A DNA stretch of 59,418 nucleotides from Christensenella sp964494645. GTDB lineage: Bacteria; Bacillota; Clostridia; Christensenellales; Christensenellaceae. Below the pieces are notes generated by a model that saw only the letters and a program-made list of their open reading frames with translations, searched no databases and had not been told where the DNA came from. Position 1 is the stretch's first letter. Each line of letters starts with the position of its first letter. The DNA lies in assembly GCA_964494645.1 (NCBI GenBank), contig CAZBSH010000005.1:1-59418 (forward strand). Reading direction: 5' to 3'. The position numbers and the translations under genes are program-made. Below are positions 32,708-41,920 of this stretch, one piece after another.

Positions 32708-33456
32708 TGGTTGACAGAATAAGCGAACCGGCCCGCGATTATACAGCCGCGGATATGATGATATGCGCGATGGCACGGCTGATACAAGATAAAGATACTG
32801 TTTTTCATGGCGTTTCTTCGCATATGCCTATGCTGGCAGTATTGCTCGCAAAAAGTATGCATGCGCCTGAGGCGGTATATCTGAATATTCCGGGCGGTGT
32901 AGATCCGGATGTGATCAAAATCAAAGAGTATACAAGCGCCGGAGCGGAACTATGCGAGGATGCGGAGGCAATGTTTCCGTTGCAGGATGTATTTGATCTT
33001 TCTATGCGTGGCGGACTTGATGTTGCGTTTTTGAGCGGAATCCAGTTTGATGTGAACGGAAATGTCAATGCTTCGGTGATCGGTGACTACAAACGTCCCA
33101 AGGTACGAATGCCCGGTGGTGCAGGCAGCGCTGTGCTGATCCCGACGGCAAAGCGTGCGATCATCTGGCGGACCAAGCATGATGCGCGTACCTTTGTTGA
33201 AAAAGTCGATTTTGTTACAACCAGGGGAAATATTGATAAGATCGTTACGCCTTTGTGTGTGTTTCGTTTTCGTCAGGGAAAGCTGGAGCTTGATACGGTA
33301 CATCCGACCACGACATTTGAGAATGTGCAAGAAAATACTGCGTTCTTGCTTTCGAAAAATGCAGTAGGGATAACACCGGCGCCGACAGTGGATGAAATTA
33401 CGATTTTGAATCGTATCGATCCGCAGCGAATCAGAGAAATCGAGTTTGCAAAATAA
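32707..33456 (+). CDS. CoA-transferase subunit B (GctB/IpdB family)
   Basis: A 249-residue beta-subunit protein (YTAADMMICAMARLI; LSMRGGLDVAFLSGIQFDVNGNVNAS; MPGGAGSAVLIPTAKRAIIW). In glutaconate CoA-transferase the catalytic glutamate is near residue 54 of this subunit; here the nearest aligned stretch reads VYLNIPGGVD and I do not see the usual Glu-x-Gly, although Glu55 is close. This raises the possibility of a hydrolase-like IpdAB activity. The start overlaps the A-subunit stop, consistent with a fixed heteromer. A terminator follows. Confidence 0.83.
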   Translation: MVDRISEPARDYTAADMMICAMARLIQDKDTVFHGVSSHMPMLAVLLAKSMHAPEAVYLNIPGGVDPDVIKIKEYTSAGAELCEDAEAMFPLQDVFDLSMRGGLDVAFLSGIQFDVNGNVNASVIGDYKRPKVRMPGGAGSAVLIPTAKRAIIWRTKHDARTFVEKVDFVTTRGNIDKIVTPLCVFRFRQGKLELDTVHPTTTFENVQENTAFLLSKNAVGITPAPTVDEITILNRIDPQRIREIEFAK

Positions 33457-33469
33457 GAAATGAATCATG

Positions 33470-33504
33470 ACCGCATTTCTATAGGAGGTGCGGTTTCTTT
33501 TTGT
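33470..33504 (+). terminator. Terminator after the CoA-transferase genes
   Basis: A short stem, ACCGCA / TGCGGT, with a 13-base loop is followed by TTCTTTTTG. The stem is weak but the T run and position fit. Confidence 0.6.
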
Positions 33505-33602
33505 TTTTGGGAGTACACAAACGAAAAGCTTTGGTGTATAATAACGAAAGACACAATTTTGTTATATTCTTGTAATGAAATATGCCTATCGGTGGAGTTT
33601 AT

Positions 33603-34745
33603 ATGAAAAAGAAGTATTTTAAAAAGAGAAACACCCACAACTTCTCTTATCGCACAAAAAATTTCTTTAAGAGTTTTTACTCAAACATAGCAAAGTGGTC
33701 TAAAACAAAGAAAGCTATATTATATGGTGGCACTGCTGCGGTGGCAGTGGCGGTCGTTTTGGTTGTTCTGTCCATAAATGGAGGACTTCCGACTATGGCT
33801 CTTGGTTCGGAGGATCAGCAAGCGGTCGCAGCGCAGGAATCGGCAGCGGCTGTCACTCCAACACCCGCGCCTACGCCTCAGCCGACCCCGGAGCCAACGC
33901 CTGATCCAACTTTAAAAGAAGGTATGGAGAACGAAGAAGTTGCAAAGCTCCAACAGAGATTGATGGATCTGGGGTTCTTACAGATCGATGAAACGACAAA
34001 CTATTACGGACCGGCGACCAATCTGGCAGTGCAATATTTTCAAAGACAGCATGGACTGGAGCAAGATGGCGTGGCGGGACCGCTGACGCTTGCGCAGATA
34101 TATTCTGAGGACGCAAAACCGTACACACTCCTGCAGGGAACAGAAGGTGAAGATGTGCAGAGCTTACAGAGCCGTTTGCAGGAGTTGGGATATCTTAACA
34201 CTGCTTCCGGTTACTATGGCACAGATACGATCGAGGCAGTTAAAGCATTTCAATCGCGTAATGATTTAGGTGTTGACGGTAAGACGGGGGAAATGACGCT
34301 GAATCTTGTTTTTTCTCCTGATGCGGAGCCAACGGAAGAAAAGAAAAATGCGATTCAGCGGAAGGGCAGTATTGATGCATTTATCAATTCCGCCGCAGAG
34401 AAACTCGGCTGTAAGTATGTATGGGGGGCGCAAGGACCAAATACGTTCGACTGTTCGGGGCTGGTAACATATTGTTTGCGTGCGGCCGGATCGACTACCG
34501 GACGATATAATGCCGCCGGATTTTCACAAAATAGCGCATGGGAGAAGATATCGTTTGACAACTTGCAAAGAGGGGACTTGATCTTCTTTACCAATAACGC
34601 GGGCAACAGGGTCGGGCATGTAGGCATCGTGATTGGCGACGGAATGATGATCGACGCATCTTCCGCAAACGGTAAAGTCATTAAACGAACTTATGATTCT
34701 TCTTATTGGCGTAATCATTTTGTATGCGGTCGTCGCCCGTGGTGA
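33603..34745 (+). CDS. Secreted NlpC/P60 cell-wall endopeptidase with two peptidoglycan-binding domains
   Basis: A 380-residue protein. A basic N-terminus precedes one membrane helix at about 40-60, then a Thr/Pro-rich linker (TPTPAPTPQPTPEPTPDPT), two PG_binding_1 repeats at about 100-160 and 175-235 (MENEEVAKLQQRLMDLGFL; GEDVQSLQSRLQELGYL), and a C-terminal NlpC/P60 domain. The catalytic Cys is in FDCSGLVTY and the His in NRVGHVGIVIGDG. The family cleaves stem peptides of peptidoglycan. It starts a new transcription unit after a terminator. Confidence 0.92.
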   Translation: MKKKYFKKRNTHNFSYRTKNFFKSFYSNIAKWSKTKKAILYGGTAAVAVAVVLVVLSINGGLPTMALGSEDQQAVAAQESAAAVTPTPAPTPQPTPEPTPDPTLKEGMENEEVAKLQQRLMDLGFLQIDETTNYYGPATNLAVQYFQRQHGLEQDGVAGPLTLAQIYSEDAKPYTLLQGTEGEDVQSLQSRLQELGYLNTASGYYGTDTIEAVKAFQSRNDLGVDGKTGEMTLNLVFSPDAEPTEEKKNAIQRKGSIDAFINSAAEKLGCKYVWGAQGPNTFDCSGLVTYCLRAAGSTTGRYNAAGFSQNSAWEKISFDNLQRGDLIFFTNNAGNRVGHVGIVIGDGMMIDASSANGKVIKRTYDSSYWRNHFVCGRRPW

Positions 34746-34844
34746 GTAAAATAAAAAAAGTATAACATTAACTTAAAAAAAGCAGGAACCTTTTGTGCGT
34801 ATATTACGTCTTAATTACAAAATGGTAAATAAGCGGGAAAAATT

Positions 34845-35630
34845 ATGATATGCAGGCAATGTAAAAACTTGATCCATGAATATTTTGGCGGTGATGTGCG
34901 CGTAAAGAGCGATATATTGTCGCACCTTGCTTCCTGTTCCCGCTGCGAGCAATATTATAGACAGATGTTGAAAATCGACAGGCAGTTAAAGCGTAAGATC
35001 GAGCAGCCTGTACCGGACGAATTTCGTTATGCATGGCGAAGCGCGGTCAACAGGCAACCGCAAAAGCGAAAATTCCAATATAAATTTTTGATACCGGCTT
35101 TGGCTGGTGTTTTGTGTTGTGTGTTTGTGATTACAGCATTTGCTACGGGAGGATTCACGATCCGTTCACAAAGCAATGTTATGCTGTCCGGAGCAAAGGC
35201 CAATGAAGAAACAGGCGCCCAGAGCCCGGAAGTGGCGCAAGCGCCAGTGATGGAGGATGCGCAAGGAATGATGCCGCAGGATGAGCGTGAGGCAGAAGCA
35301 TCGATAAATTCGGAATTGACGGAAAGTACAATCGACTCAAATGCCACGGCGGCACCGAGTGCTGAAAATGCTCCGCAAGCATCCGCATCATCGCATACAG
35401 GTAGCGGACAAGCGTTTTCGCTCGCGGTCGCTCCTGAAAAGATACAAGCGGCGAGTACGGATAAGCAGGCATTGTTGCAAAAGGCGAACGAGCTGGGCAT
35501 TGCGCTGCGGGAGCAGGAAGCCGGTATTTTTTTAGAGGATGATGGTACGGATAAAATAGATCAGCTATTGAAAGAATTTGGACTCAGCCGCAAAAACAGC
35601 GGTGTTGATGTTGAAATAGTTTTCGCATGA
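34845..35630 (+). CDS. Membrane protein with N-terminal zinc-finger (anti-sigma-like)
   Basis: A 261-residue protein. The first 30 residues hold Cys3, Cys6 and the HLASCSRC motif, the His-x3-Cys-x2-Cys zinc site of anti-sigma factors (zf-HC2). A membrane helix lies at about 81-103. The external part is long, rich in Ala, Ser, Glu and Gln, and ends in a small domain (about 200-261). No sigma factor gene is adjacent, so whether it is an anti-sigma factor is open. Confidence 0.75.
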   Translation: MICRQCKNLIHEYFGGDVRVKSDILSHLASCSRCEQYYRQMLKIDRQLKRKIEQPVPDEFRYAWRSAVNRQPQKRKFQYKFLIPALAGVLCCVFVITAFATGGFTIRSQSNVMLSGAKANEETGAQSPEVAQAPVMEDAQGMMPQDEREAEASINSELTESTIDSNATAAPSAENAPQASASSHTGSGQAFSLAVAPEKIQAASTDKQALLQKANELGIALREQEAGIFLEDDGTDKIDQLLKEFGLSRKNSGVDVEIVFA

Positions 35631-35653
35631 ACCATTTCTTTGAAAGGGTAAGA

Positions 35654-36316
35654 ATGATGCAAAGCAAAGAATATGAAAGCAAACTCCGCTATATGATACT
35701 CACTATGCCGGACGGGATCGCGCAAGCTCCCGGAATTAAGATATTTGGGAGAACGCTCCGGTCTTTTATTTTTACGACAGATACGTCGCTGATCAAAAAT
35801 ACGGATGCGGACGCAGTAATGGCAGTGTATCCTTTTCCGCCGCAACCGGCGATCAATCAGGCGATCTTGCAAACGGCGAATATTCCCGTGATGTGCAGTG
35901 TCGGAGGGGGAGAGATCGCGGATGATAGGGTGCTTCATATGGCGATGGAGGCTGAGTGGAGCGGTGCGTTTGGCGCGGTTCTCAATCCGATTGCAGAAAA
36001 TGAGCTGGTGGCTAAACTGAAGAAGCGTATTGATATTCCGACGGTGGTGACCGTGGTTTCCGAGCGTGAAGACATTGAAAGACGGATCGAGAGCGGTGCA
36101 GATATCTTGAATGTATCCGGCGCGGAAAACACTTGTAAGATCATTGAACAGATACGTAATAAATATCCTTATATTCCTATTATTGCGACAGGTGGACCGA
36201 CGGACGAGACAATCCGTGAAACAATTGAATGCGGCGCGGATGCGATTACTTATACACCGCCGTCCAATGCTGAGCTCTTTCGCATGACGATGCAGATATA
36301 CAGAGAAAAATTATAA
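35654..36316 (+). CDS. Putative TIM-barrel protein of unknown substrate
   Basis: A 220-residue soluble protein whose pattern of strands and helices suggests a (beta/alpha)8 barrel: DADAVMAVYPFP, IPVMCSVGGGEIAD, GAFGAVLNPIA, IPTVVTVV, GADILNVSGAENT, IPIIATGGPTDETI and GADAITYTPPS. The late ATGGP and GADAITY segments resemble phosphate-binding ends of ThiE/NanE/GlpP-like barrels. The start at 35654 has GAAAGGG upstream; the ATG at 35627 overlaps the preceding stop as ATGA and is an alternative. No precise family is recognised. Confidence 0.65.
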   Translation: MMQSKEYESKLRYMILTMPDGIAQAPGIKIFGRTLRSFIFTTDTSLIKNTDADAVMAVYPFPPQPAINQAILQTANIPVMCSVGGGEIADDRVLHMAMEAEWSGAFGAVLNPIAENELVAKLKKRIDIPTVVTVVSEREDIERRIESGADILNVSGAENTCKIIEQIRNKYPYIPIIATGGPTDETIRETIECGADAITYTPPSNAELFRMTMQIYREKL

Positions 36317-36352
36317 CAAAAAAGAGCCGGGTATCCGGCTCTTTTTGTTAAC
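36314..36352. terminator. Bidirectional terminator after the TIM-barrel gene
   Basis: A stem AAAGAGCCGG / CCGGCTCTTT, extended by an A run and T run with one bulge, closes on a GTAT loop. Convergent genes flank it. Confidence 0.85.
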
Positions 36353-36358
36353 AGCTTA

Positions 36359-36817
36359 TTATGATCCGCTGGTGAATTGACCTGTTGCGGCGCCGTATAT
36401 GACAAATACCGCGAGGAAAATGACCAGACCAATCAGCCAGAATTTTACGAATGTACGCGTCGAAAGCCCCAACTTGCGCTCCACCGCGCGCTGGGTCAAC
36501 ATAACCACGGCAAAAACGATGACAAACATGTATTGCAACAAGACGTTGTCTGAGCCGGAGCCGAACATGATACAAAGCCATATTGCACCGCCCGCCGCAA
36601 TACCTAAAATCGCTTGAATAATATTGATCGTTTTTTGTGAAAATTTGGAAACGTGTGTGATGACAGGAGTGGTATCTTCTTCTTCGGGTTCCTGATTGCT
36701 TTCTATTTCTTCGTTTTCGCTTTGAACAGCCAATTCGCTTTCTGTTTTTTCAGCCGATTCTTGTTGCTGCTCAACAACTTCCTGATCTTGCAATTTCTCG
36801 TTATCCGCTTCGCTCAT
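36359..36817 (-). CDS. Small membrane protein with acidic cytoplasmic N-terminus
   Basis: A 152-residue protein: residues 1-55 are mostly Glu and Gln, then three hydrophobic segments (INIIQAILGIAAGGAIWLCI; YMFVIVFAVVML; FVKFWLIGLVIFLAVFVIYG). The start at MSEADNEK has GAGG nine bases upstream; an ATG nine bases earlier is too close to that site. It is a single-gene unit on the minus strand. No family recognised. Confidence 0.7.
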   Translation of the reverse strand: MSEADNEKLQDQEVVEQQQESAEKTESELAVQSENEEIESNQEPEEEDTTPVITHVSKFSQKTINIIQAILGIAAGGAIWLCIMFGSGSDNVLLQYMFVIVFAVVMLTQRAVERKLGLSTRTFVKFWLIGLVIFLAVFVIYGAATGQFTSGS

Positions 36818-37023
36818 GGAATACATACCTCACAATTTCTTTTTTAATAGCGATAATAATTATTATATATAATATTGAGTAGAAGCACAAGAATTTCTAC
36901 AGAACAATAAAAAAAGATTTCCTTTTTGTGAGGATATCTGGTACACTAAAACAGTACACACATCTATCATTTTTTGAAATTTAAAGACTTCACATAAATT
37001 ATTACATTTGGAGGTCTGGTTAT

Positions 37024-39099
37024 ATGAAAGAATACAATCCACAAGACATCTTGAACATAGCTGTTGTTGGGCACGGCGGCGAAGGAAAGACGACGCTTGC
37101 AGAAGCGATGCTTTTCGATTCCGGTGCGATCGAACGCATGGGAAAAGTTGAAGATGGCAATACTGTAACGGACTATGACAGCGAAGAGGCAAAGCGTCAT
37201 ATTTCCATTGGAATGGGTCTTGCTCCTGTTGAGTGGAAAAATAAGAAAATCAATGTGATTGATGTTCCGGGTTACTTTGATTTTGAGGGCGAGTCGATTG
37301 CGGCCTATGGTCTTGCGGATGCGGCATTGATCGTTTTAGGACCAAATGGGATCGTTCCTGTAGGTGCGCAAAAAGCGTATGATTATTGTGTAAAACACAG
37401 TATACCGCGCGGTTTTGTGATCAACCAAATAGATAAGGAAAATACGGATTTTAGCAAAACGGTCGGTGCGCTTGGTACAAAATATGGCGCGGCGGTGACG
37501 GCGGTTCAGATGCCGATTGTGAACAATGGCAAGTTTGAAGGTGTTGTCGACCTGATCGAAATGAAAGCATATAGTTTTGATGGAAAGTCCGTAAAAGATG
37601 CGGACATCCCGGATGGGCTTGCTGACGAAGCGGCAGCGTTGCGCGAGACGTTGGTGGAAAATGCTGCGGGCAATGATGAAGCTTTGATGGAGAAGTTTTT
37701 TGATGGACAGGAGTTGTCAAAAGAAGATATCCTCACAGGCATGAAGGCGGGGGTTTTGCAGGGAACGGTTGCGCCGGTCTTTGCGACGGCAGCGGCGGTA
37801 GATCTCGGAGTAAGCGTGCTTATGGACGGGTTGCTGACGCTAATGCCTATGGCGGCTGATATGGCGCCGGTTCAGGCGGAGGATGCCAGCGGAAAAGAAA
37901 TCGAGCTGAAGAGAGATACGGCGGCGCCTTTTGTGGCTCGTGTTTTGAAGACGATAGCAGACCCGTTTGTAGGGAAGTTGTCTATCATTAAAATTATGCA
38001 AGGGACACTTACATCGGACATGACTGTTACAAACGGTAATACGAGCAAGCAGGAAAAATGTTCGAATCTAGGTGTGATGCGCGGTAAAAAGCCGATTAAT
38101 GTGACCAAGCTTATGGCCGGTGATATCGGAGCGATTGCAAAGCTCCAGAACACGGCGACCGGAGATACACTTTGTACAAGCGCGTGTACGTTACGGTTTG
38201 CACCCATCGAATTTCCGGAACCCTCGATTTCCCTTGCTGTTACGGCGAAAAAGAAGGGCGAGGAAGAAAAGGTATTTGGCGGTTTGCACAGGTTAGAAGA
38301 TGAAGACCCGACGTTCAAGCTTGTAAAGGATACGGAAACGGGTGATATGCTTGCAAACGGGATGGGAGAGATGCATCTTGAAATTATCATCAATAAATTA
38401 AAGAGCAAATTTAATGTGGAAGGTGAAATGCATGACCCGCGTATCCCGTACCGCGAAGCGATCAAAAAAGCGGTCAAGGCACAGGGAAAGCATAAAAAGC
38501 AATCGGGCGGACATGGTCAGTATGGCGATGTATGGATCGAATTTTCGCCGGTGCCGGATGGGCTTGCTGATTTTATCTTTGAAGATAAAATTGTGGGCGG
38601 CGTAGTGCCGCGCCAGTATATACCCGCTGTGGAAAAAGGTTTGAAGGAAAGCATCAAGAAAGGCGTATTGGCCGGATATCCTGTTGTAGGCTTGAAATGT
38701 ACATTGTACGACGGGTCATATCATACGGTAGATTCTTCGGAAATGGCATTTAAAGTAGCGGCGAATCTTGCGTTTAAAAAAGGCATCGCAGAAGCAGGAC
38801 CGGTGCTGTTGGAGCCTATCGTTAAAGTGGTTGTCACAATACCGGACGAGTATATGGGCGATATCATCGGAGATTTGAACCGCAGACGGGGCAGAATATT
38901 AGGAATGAACCCTGTGGAAGGGGTGCAGGAGGTCACGGCTGAAGTACCGATGAGTGAAATGTTTAAGTATGCCACGGACCTTCGTTCCATGACACAGGCA
39001 CGCGGAAGCTTTAAGCAGACGTTTGAACGTTATGAGGAGATTCCGGCGCAAATGGCGGATAAGGTTATTGCACAAGCTAAAAAAGATACGGAAGAATAA
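37024..39099 (+). CDS. Elongation factor G-like GTPase (EF-G-2 type)
   Basis: A 691-residue five-domain protein with the EF-G order. The G1 loop is GHGGEGKTTL instead of AHVDAGKTT, the G3 motif reads DVPGYFDF with Tyr in place of the catalytic His, and G4 is NQID instead of NKMD. These changes mark the EF-G-like paralogue group (as in the EF-G-2 proteins) and not the housekeeping factor. Domain IV (GKHKKQSGGHGQYGDVWIEF) and the C-terminal domain are intact. Function in translation or ribosome-linked stress is not settled for the family. It is monocistronic, with a terminator after. Confidence 0.88.
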   Translation: MKEYNPQDILNIAVVGHGGEGKTTLAEAMLFDSGAIERMGKVEDGNTVTDYDSEEAKRHISIGMGLAPVEWKNKKINVIDVPGYFDFEGESIAAYGLADAALIVLGPNGIVPVGAQKAYDYCVKHSIPRGFVINQIDKENTDFSKTVGALGTKYGAAVTAVQMPIVNNGKFEGVVDLIEMKAYSFDGKSVKDADIPDGLADEAAALRETLVENAAGNDEALMEKFFDGQELSKEDILTGMKAGVLQGTVAPVFATAAAVDLGVSVLMDGLLTLMPMAADMAPVQAEDASGKEIELKRDTAAPFVARVLKTIADPFVGKLSIIKIMQGTLTSDMTVTNGNTSKQEKCSNLGVMRGKKPINVTKLMAGDIGAIAKLQNTATGDTLCTSACTLRFAPIEFPEPSISLAVTAKKKGEEEKVFGGLHRLEDEDPTFKLVKDTETGDMLANGMGEMHLEIIINKLKSKFNVEGEMHDPRIPYREAIKKAVKAQGKHKKQSGGHGQYGDVWIEFSPVPDGLADFIFEDKIVGGVVPRQYIPAVEKGLKESIKKGVLAGYPVVGLKCTLYDGSYHTVDSSEMAFKVAANLAFKKGIAEAGPVLLEPIVKVVVTIPDEYMGDIIGDLNRRRGRILGMNPVEGVQEVTAEVPMSEMFKYATDLRSMTQARGSFKQTFERYEEIPAQMADKVIAQAKKDTEE

Positions 39100-39108
39100 A
39101 ACACATGT

Positions 39109-39150
39109 AAAAGAAAAGCTGTACCGCAGAGCGGTGCAGCTTTTCTTTTG
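39109..39150 (+). terminator. Terminator after the EF-G-like gene
   Basis: Perfect 13-bp arms AAAAGAAAAGCTG / CAGCTTTTCTTTT enclose an inner CCGC/GCGG stem, giving a long hairpin rich in T on its 3' side. Confidence 0.88.
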
Positions 39151-39250
39151 TAAAATGATTGACCGATATACGAGCTTTTTTATAGCTTTTATGTTAAAAT
39201 AGGAACATTGGTATGAATCATAAAAATTTATATATATGGAGCGATAAGAA

Positions 39251-41002
39251 ATGAGAAAAACAAAAATTATCTGTACACTTGGACCGGCTTGTGAGGATGA
39301 AAAAACCATTGAACGAATGATGGAGGCAGGCATGGACGTTGCCCGCTTTAATTTCTCGCATGGCGATCATGATGTACAAAAACAGAGAATCAAGAATATT
39401 CGTAAAATAAGCAAAAAAATGGATCGCTATATTTCCTGCCTTCTTGACACAAAGGGACCGGAAATCAGAATAGGGCAGTTCGAAAAGGGCTCGGTCGAGC
39501 TCAAGGCGGGGGATAATTTCACCCTGACTACGCGCGAAATACTGGGAGACGAGTCGATTGTTTCGATTTCGTTTAAGGATTTGCCGCGCGACCTGAGACA
39601 AGGGGCTGTCATATTGATCGATGACGGACTGATCGAGTTGCAGGCGACAAACATCACGGATACTGATATCACGTGCAAGATTTTGAATGGCGGAAAGCTG
39701 GGTGATAAGAAGGGTGTCAATGTGCCGGGGTTTTCGATCTCGTTGCCATATGTCAGCGAAAAGGACAAGGCGGATATTATTTTTGGAATTGAAAACGAGT
39801 TTGATTTCATTGCAGCAAGCTTTACGCGCACCGAGCAAGATATTTTAGATATCAAAAAAATACTGGAAGAGCACCATAATAGAAGCATTCGGGTCATTGC
39901 AAAAATTGAAAATGCGGAGGGCGTAAAGAATATCAATGATATTCTGCGTGTTTCGGACGGGATTATGGTCGCACGAGGTGATATGGGTGTGGAGATACCG
40001 TTAGAGGACGTTCCGGTATATCAGAAGCGCCTGATTGATAAAGCATATACAGCAGGAAAAATTGTTATTACAGCTACGCAGATGCTTGATAGCATGATGC
40101 ATAATCCTCGACCAACGCGCGCGGAAACGACAGACGTTGCTACGGCGATCTATGATGGAACGAGCGCAATTATGCTTTCGGGTGAAACTGCGGCGGGCAA
40201 GTATCCGGTAGAAGCGGTGCAGACAATGGCACGTATTGCTCTGCGCGCGGAAAAAGACATTGATTACAGGGAGCGTTTCGAACAGAACGATATCGATTGT
40301 TTTTCAGATGTAACAAACGCGATTTCTCATGCGGCATGTACGACCGCATATGACTTGGGGGCGTCGGCGATCATCACGGTGACAAAAACAGGCACGTCTG
40401 TGCGTATGACATCGAAATACCGCCCGTCTATCCCCATTATCGGTTGTTCGCCCGATCCTATCGTATGCAGGCAGCTGAGCATGTCGTGGGGCGTGATTCC
40501 GCTTGAGGTAGAGCAAAAGGACAATACGGATGAATTGTTTGCAACGGTAGTGGAAACTGCTAAAAACGCAGGATATTTAAAAAATGGTGATTTGGTGGTT
40601 ATTATGGCGGGCGTACCGCTTGGTATTGCCGGGACGACCAACCTGCTAAAGGTGCATATTGTCGGCAATGTTCTTGTGAAAGGTATGGGCGTAAACAATT
40701 TGTGCGCGTCCGGTAATTTATGTGTGGCAAACACAGAAAAACAGGCGCGGCAGTTGTTTAAAAGCGGTGACATATTGGTTATTCCAAAAACGTCAAATTA
40801 TATTTTGGATTTAATGAAGCAATCTGCGGGTATTATAACAGAAGATGATAATCTGGATTCACATGCGGCGATCGTGGGAATGGCGCTTGATATTCCCGTG
40901 CTGGTAGGAGCCGTGAGCGCGACACAGATCTTAAAAAGCGGTACACATATCAAGCTGGATGCGGAGCGCGGGCTGGTGTGTAATGAAAATAGTGAGGACT
41001 GA
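39251..41002 (+). CDS. pyk: Pyruvate kinase with C-terminal PEP-utiliser domain
   Basis: A 583-residue enzyme converting PEP and ADP to pyruvate and ATP, the last step of glycolysis. KIICTLGPACEDEKTIERMMEAGMD opens the barrel, LDTKGPEIRIG and the active-site signature IRVIAKIENAEGV follow, and METADVATA-type residues appear as AETTDVATAIYDGTSAIMLSGETAAG. Beyond the standard about 475 residues an extra domain carries TEDDNLDSHAAIVGMALDIPVLV, the PEP-utiliser mobile domain with its histidine, as in many Bacillus and Clostridium enzymes. DHAP made by the aldolases would drain through this enzyme. Confidence 0.96.
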   Translation: MRKTKIICTLGPACEDEKTIERMMEAGMDVARFNFSHGDHDVQKQRIKNIRKISKKMDRYISCLLDTKGPEIRIGQFEKGSVELKAGDNFTLTTREILGDESIVSISFKDLPRDLRQGAVILIDDGLIELQATNITDTDITCKILNGGKLGDKKGVNVPGFSISLPYVSEKDKADIIFGIENEFDFIAASFTRTEQDILDIKKILEEHHNRSIRVIAKIENAEGVKNINDILRVSDGIMVARGDMGVEIPLEDVPVYQKRLIDKAYTAGKIVITATQMLDSMMHNPRPTRAETTDVATAIYDGTSAIMLSGETAAGKYPVEAVQTMARIALRAEKDIDYRERFEQNDIDCFSDVTNAISHAACTTAYDLGASAIITVTKTGTSVRMTSKYRPSIPIIGCSPDPIVCRQLSMSWGVIPLEVEQKDNTDELFATVVETAKNAGYLKNGDLVVIMAGVPLGIAGTTNLLKVHIVGNVLVKGMGVNNLCASGNLCVANTEKQARQLFKSGDILVIPKTSNYILDLMKQSAGIITEDDNLDSHAAIVGMALDIPVLVGAVSATQILKSGTHIKLDAERGLVCNENSED

Positions 41003-41011
41003 TAAGTAGAT

Positions 41012-41920
41012 ATGCTGAATTTTAAACCGTTGGAGATAGAAGACAAACCTCTTTTTGACAGCTTCGTGCTTGTTAACCGTTACAGGCATTCTGAAGCGTC
41101 CTTTTCGAATATGTATACATGGCAGGAGGCGTGGGATATTCAGATGGCGGTGCATCAGGATGCGCTGTTTATCAAGATGTACAGTGACGTATATAAACCG
41201 TTTATGCTTCCGCCCTATATCAAGAACCTAAACGAATCTATCGCGCCGCATATGCAAATTTGTGAAGAATACATGACGCAGGAAAACGGCGTATTCTATA
41301 TTAAATGTGCGACGCCGGAGATGGTGGAAAAGATTAAAGCGGACTGCGGTGACCGTTATGATTATGCGTATGATGAGTATAATACGGAGTATGTATATAA
41401 CGCGCAGGATCTGATCGACCTATCAGGAAAAAAGTACCATTCCAAACGGAATCATGTAAATGGTTTTCTGCGCGATTATGAAAGTACGGTGGAACCGTAT
41501 GAAGACCGGTACAGGGAAGACTGTCTGCGTTTACAGATCGAATGGTTTCAGGAAAAAGGCGGAGATCCGCGAGAGGCGGAGGAAGAGTTGTTATCCATTA
41601 CAAAGGCGCTGGATCATTGGCGTGAGCTGAATTTTAAGGGATGCGTGGTCAAGATCAAGGGTGAAGTAGTAGCGTTTTCATTTGGGGAGCAAATCTGTGA
41701 TGATACAGCGATCATACATATTGAAAAGGCGAAGGCGGGCGTCAATGGATTATACGCATATGTGAACAATGAATTTGTAAAGCGTGTATGGTCGCATTGC
41801 AAATATATCAACCGCGCGGAGGACATGGGCGTACCGGGCATCAGAAAAGCGAAGAAATCTTACAATCCGACGTTTATGTTGGAAAAATACGATGTGTTAT
41901 TGAGTGGAGAAGAGAAATGA
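41012..41920 (+). CDS. DUF2156 / phosphatidylglycerol lysyltransferase-C-like protein
   Basis: A 302-residue protein with the tandem GNAT-like fold of the DUF2156 family (FNFANMY-like segment ASFSNMYTWQEAW near residue 30; GKKYHSKRNHVNGFLRDY at about 145; VVAFSFGEQICDDTAIIHIEKA; NRAEDMGVPGIRKAKKSYNPTFM). Free-standing members lack the membrane part of lysylphosphatidylglycerol synthases and have no settled substrate. It overlaps the next acyltransferase gene by ATGA, suggesting a joint role. Confidence 0.82.
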   Translation: MLNFKPLEIEDKPLFDSFVLVNRYRHSEASFSNMYTWQEAWDIQMAVHQDALFIKMYSDVYKPFMLPPYIKNLNESIAPHMQICEEYMTQENGVFYIKCATPEMVEKIKADCGDRYDYAYDEYNTEYVYNAQDLIDLSGKKYHSKRNHVNGFLRDYESTVEPYEDRYREDCLRLQIEWFQEKGGDPREAEEELLSITKALDHWRELNFKGCVVKIKGEVVAFSFGEQICDDTAIIHIEKAKAGVNGLYAYVNNEFVKRVWSHCKYINRAEDMGVPGIRKAKKSYNPTFMLEKYDVLLSGEEK

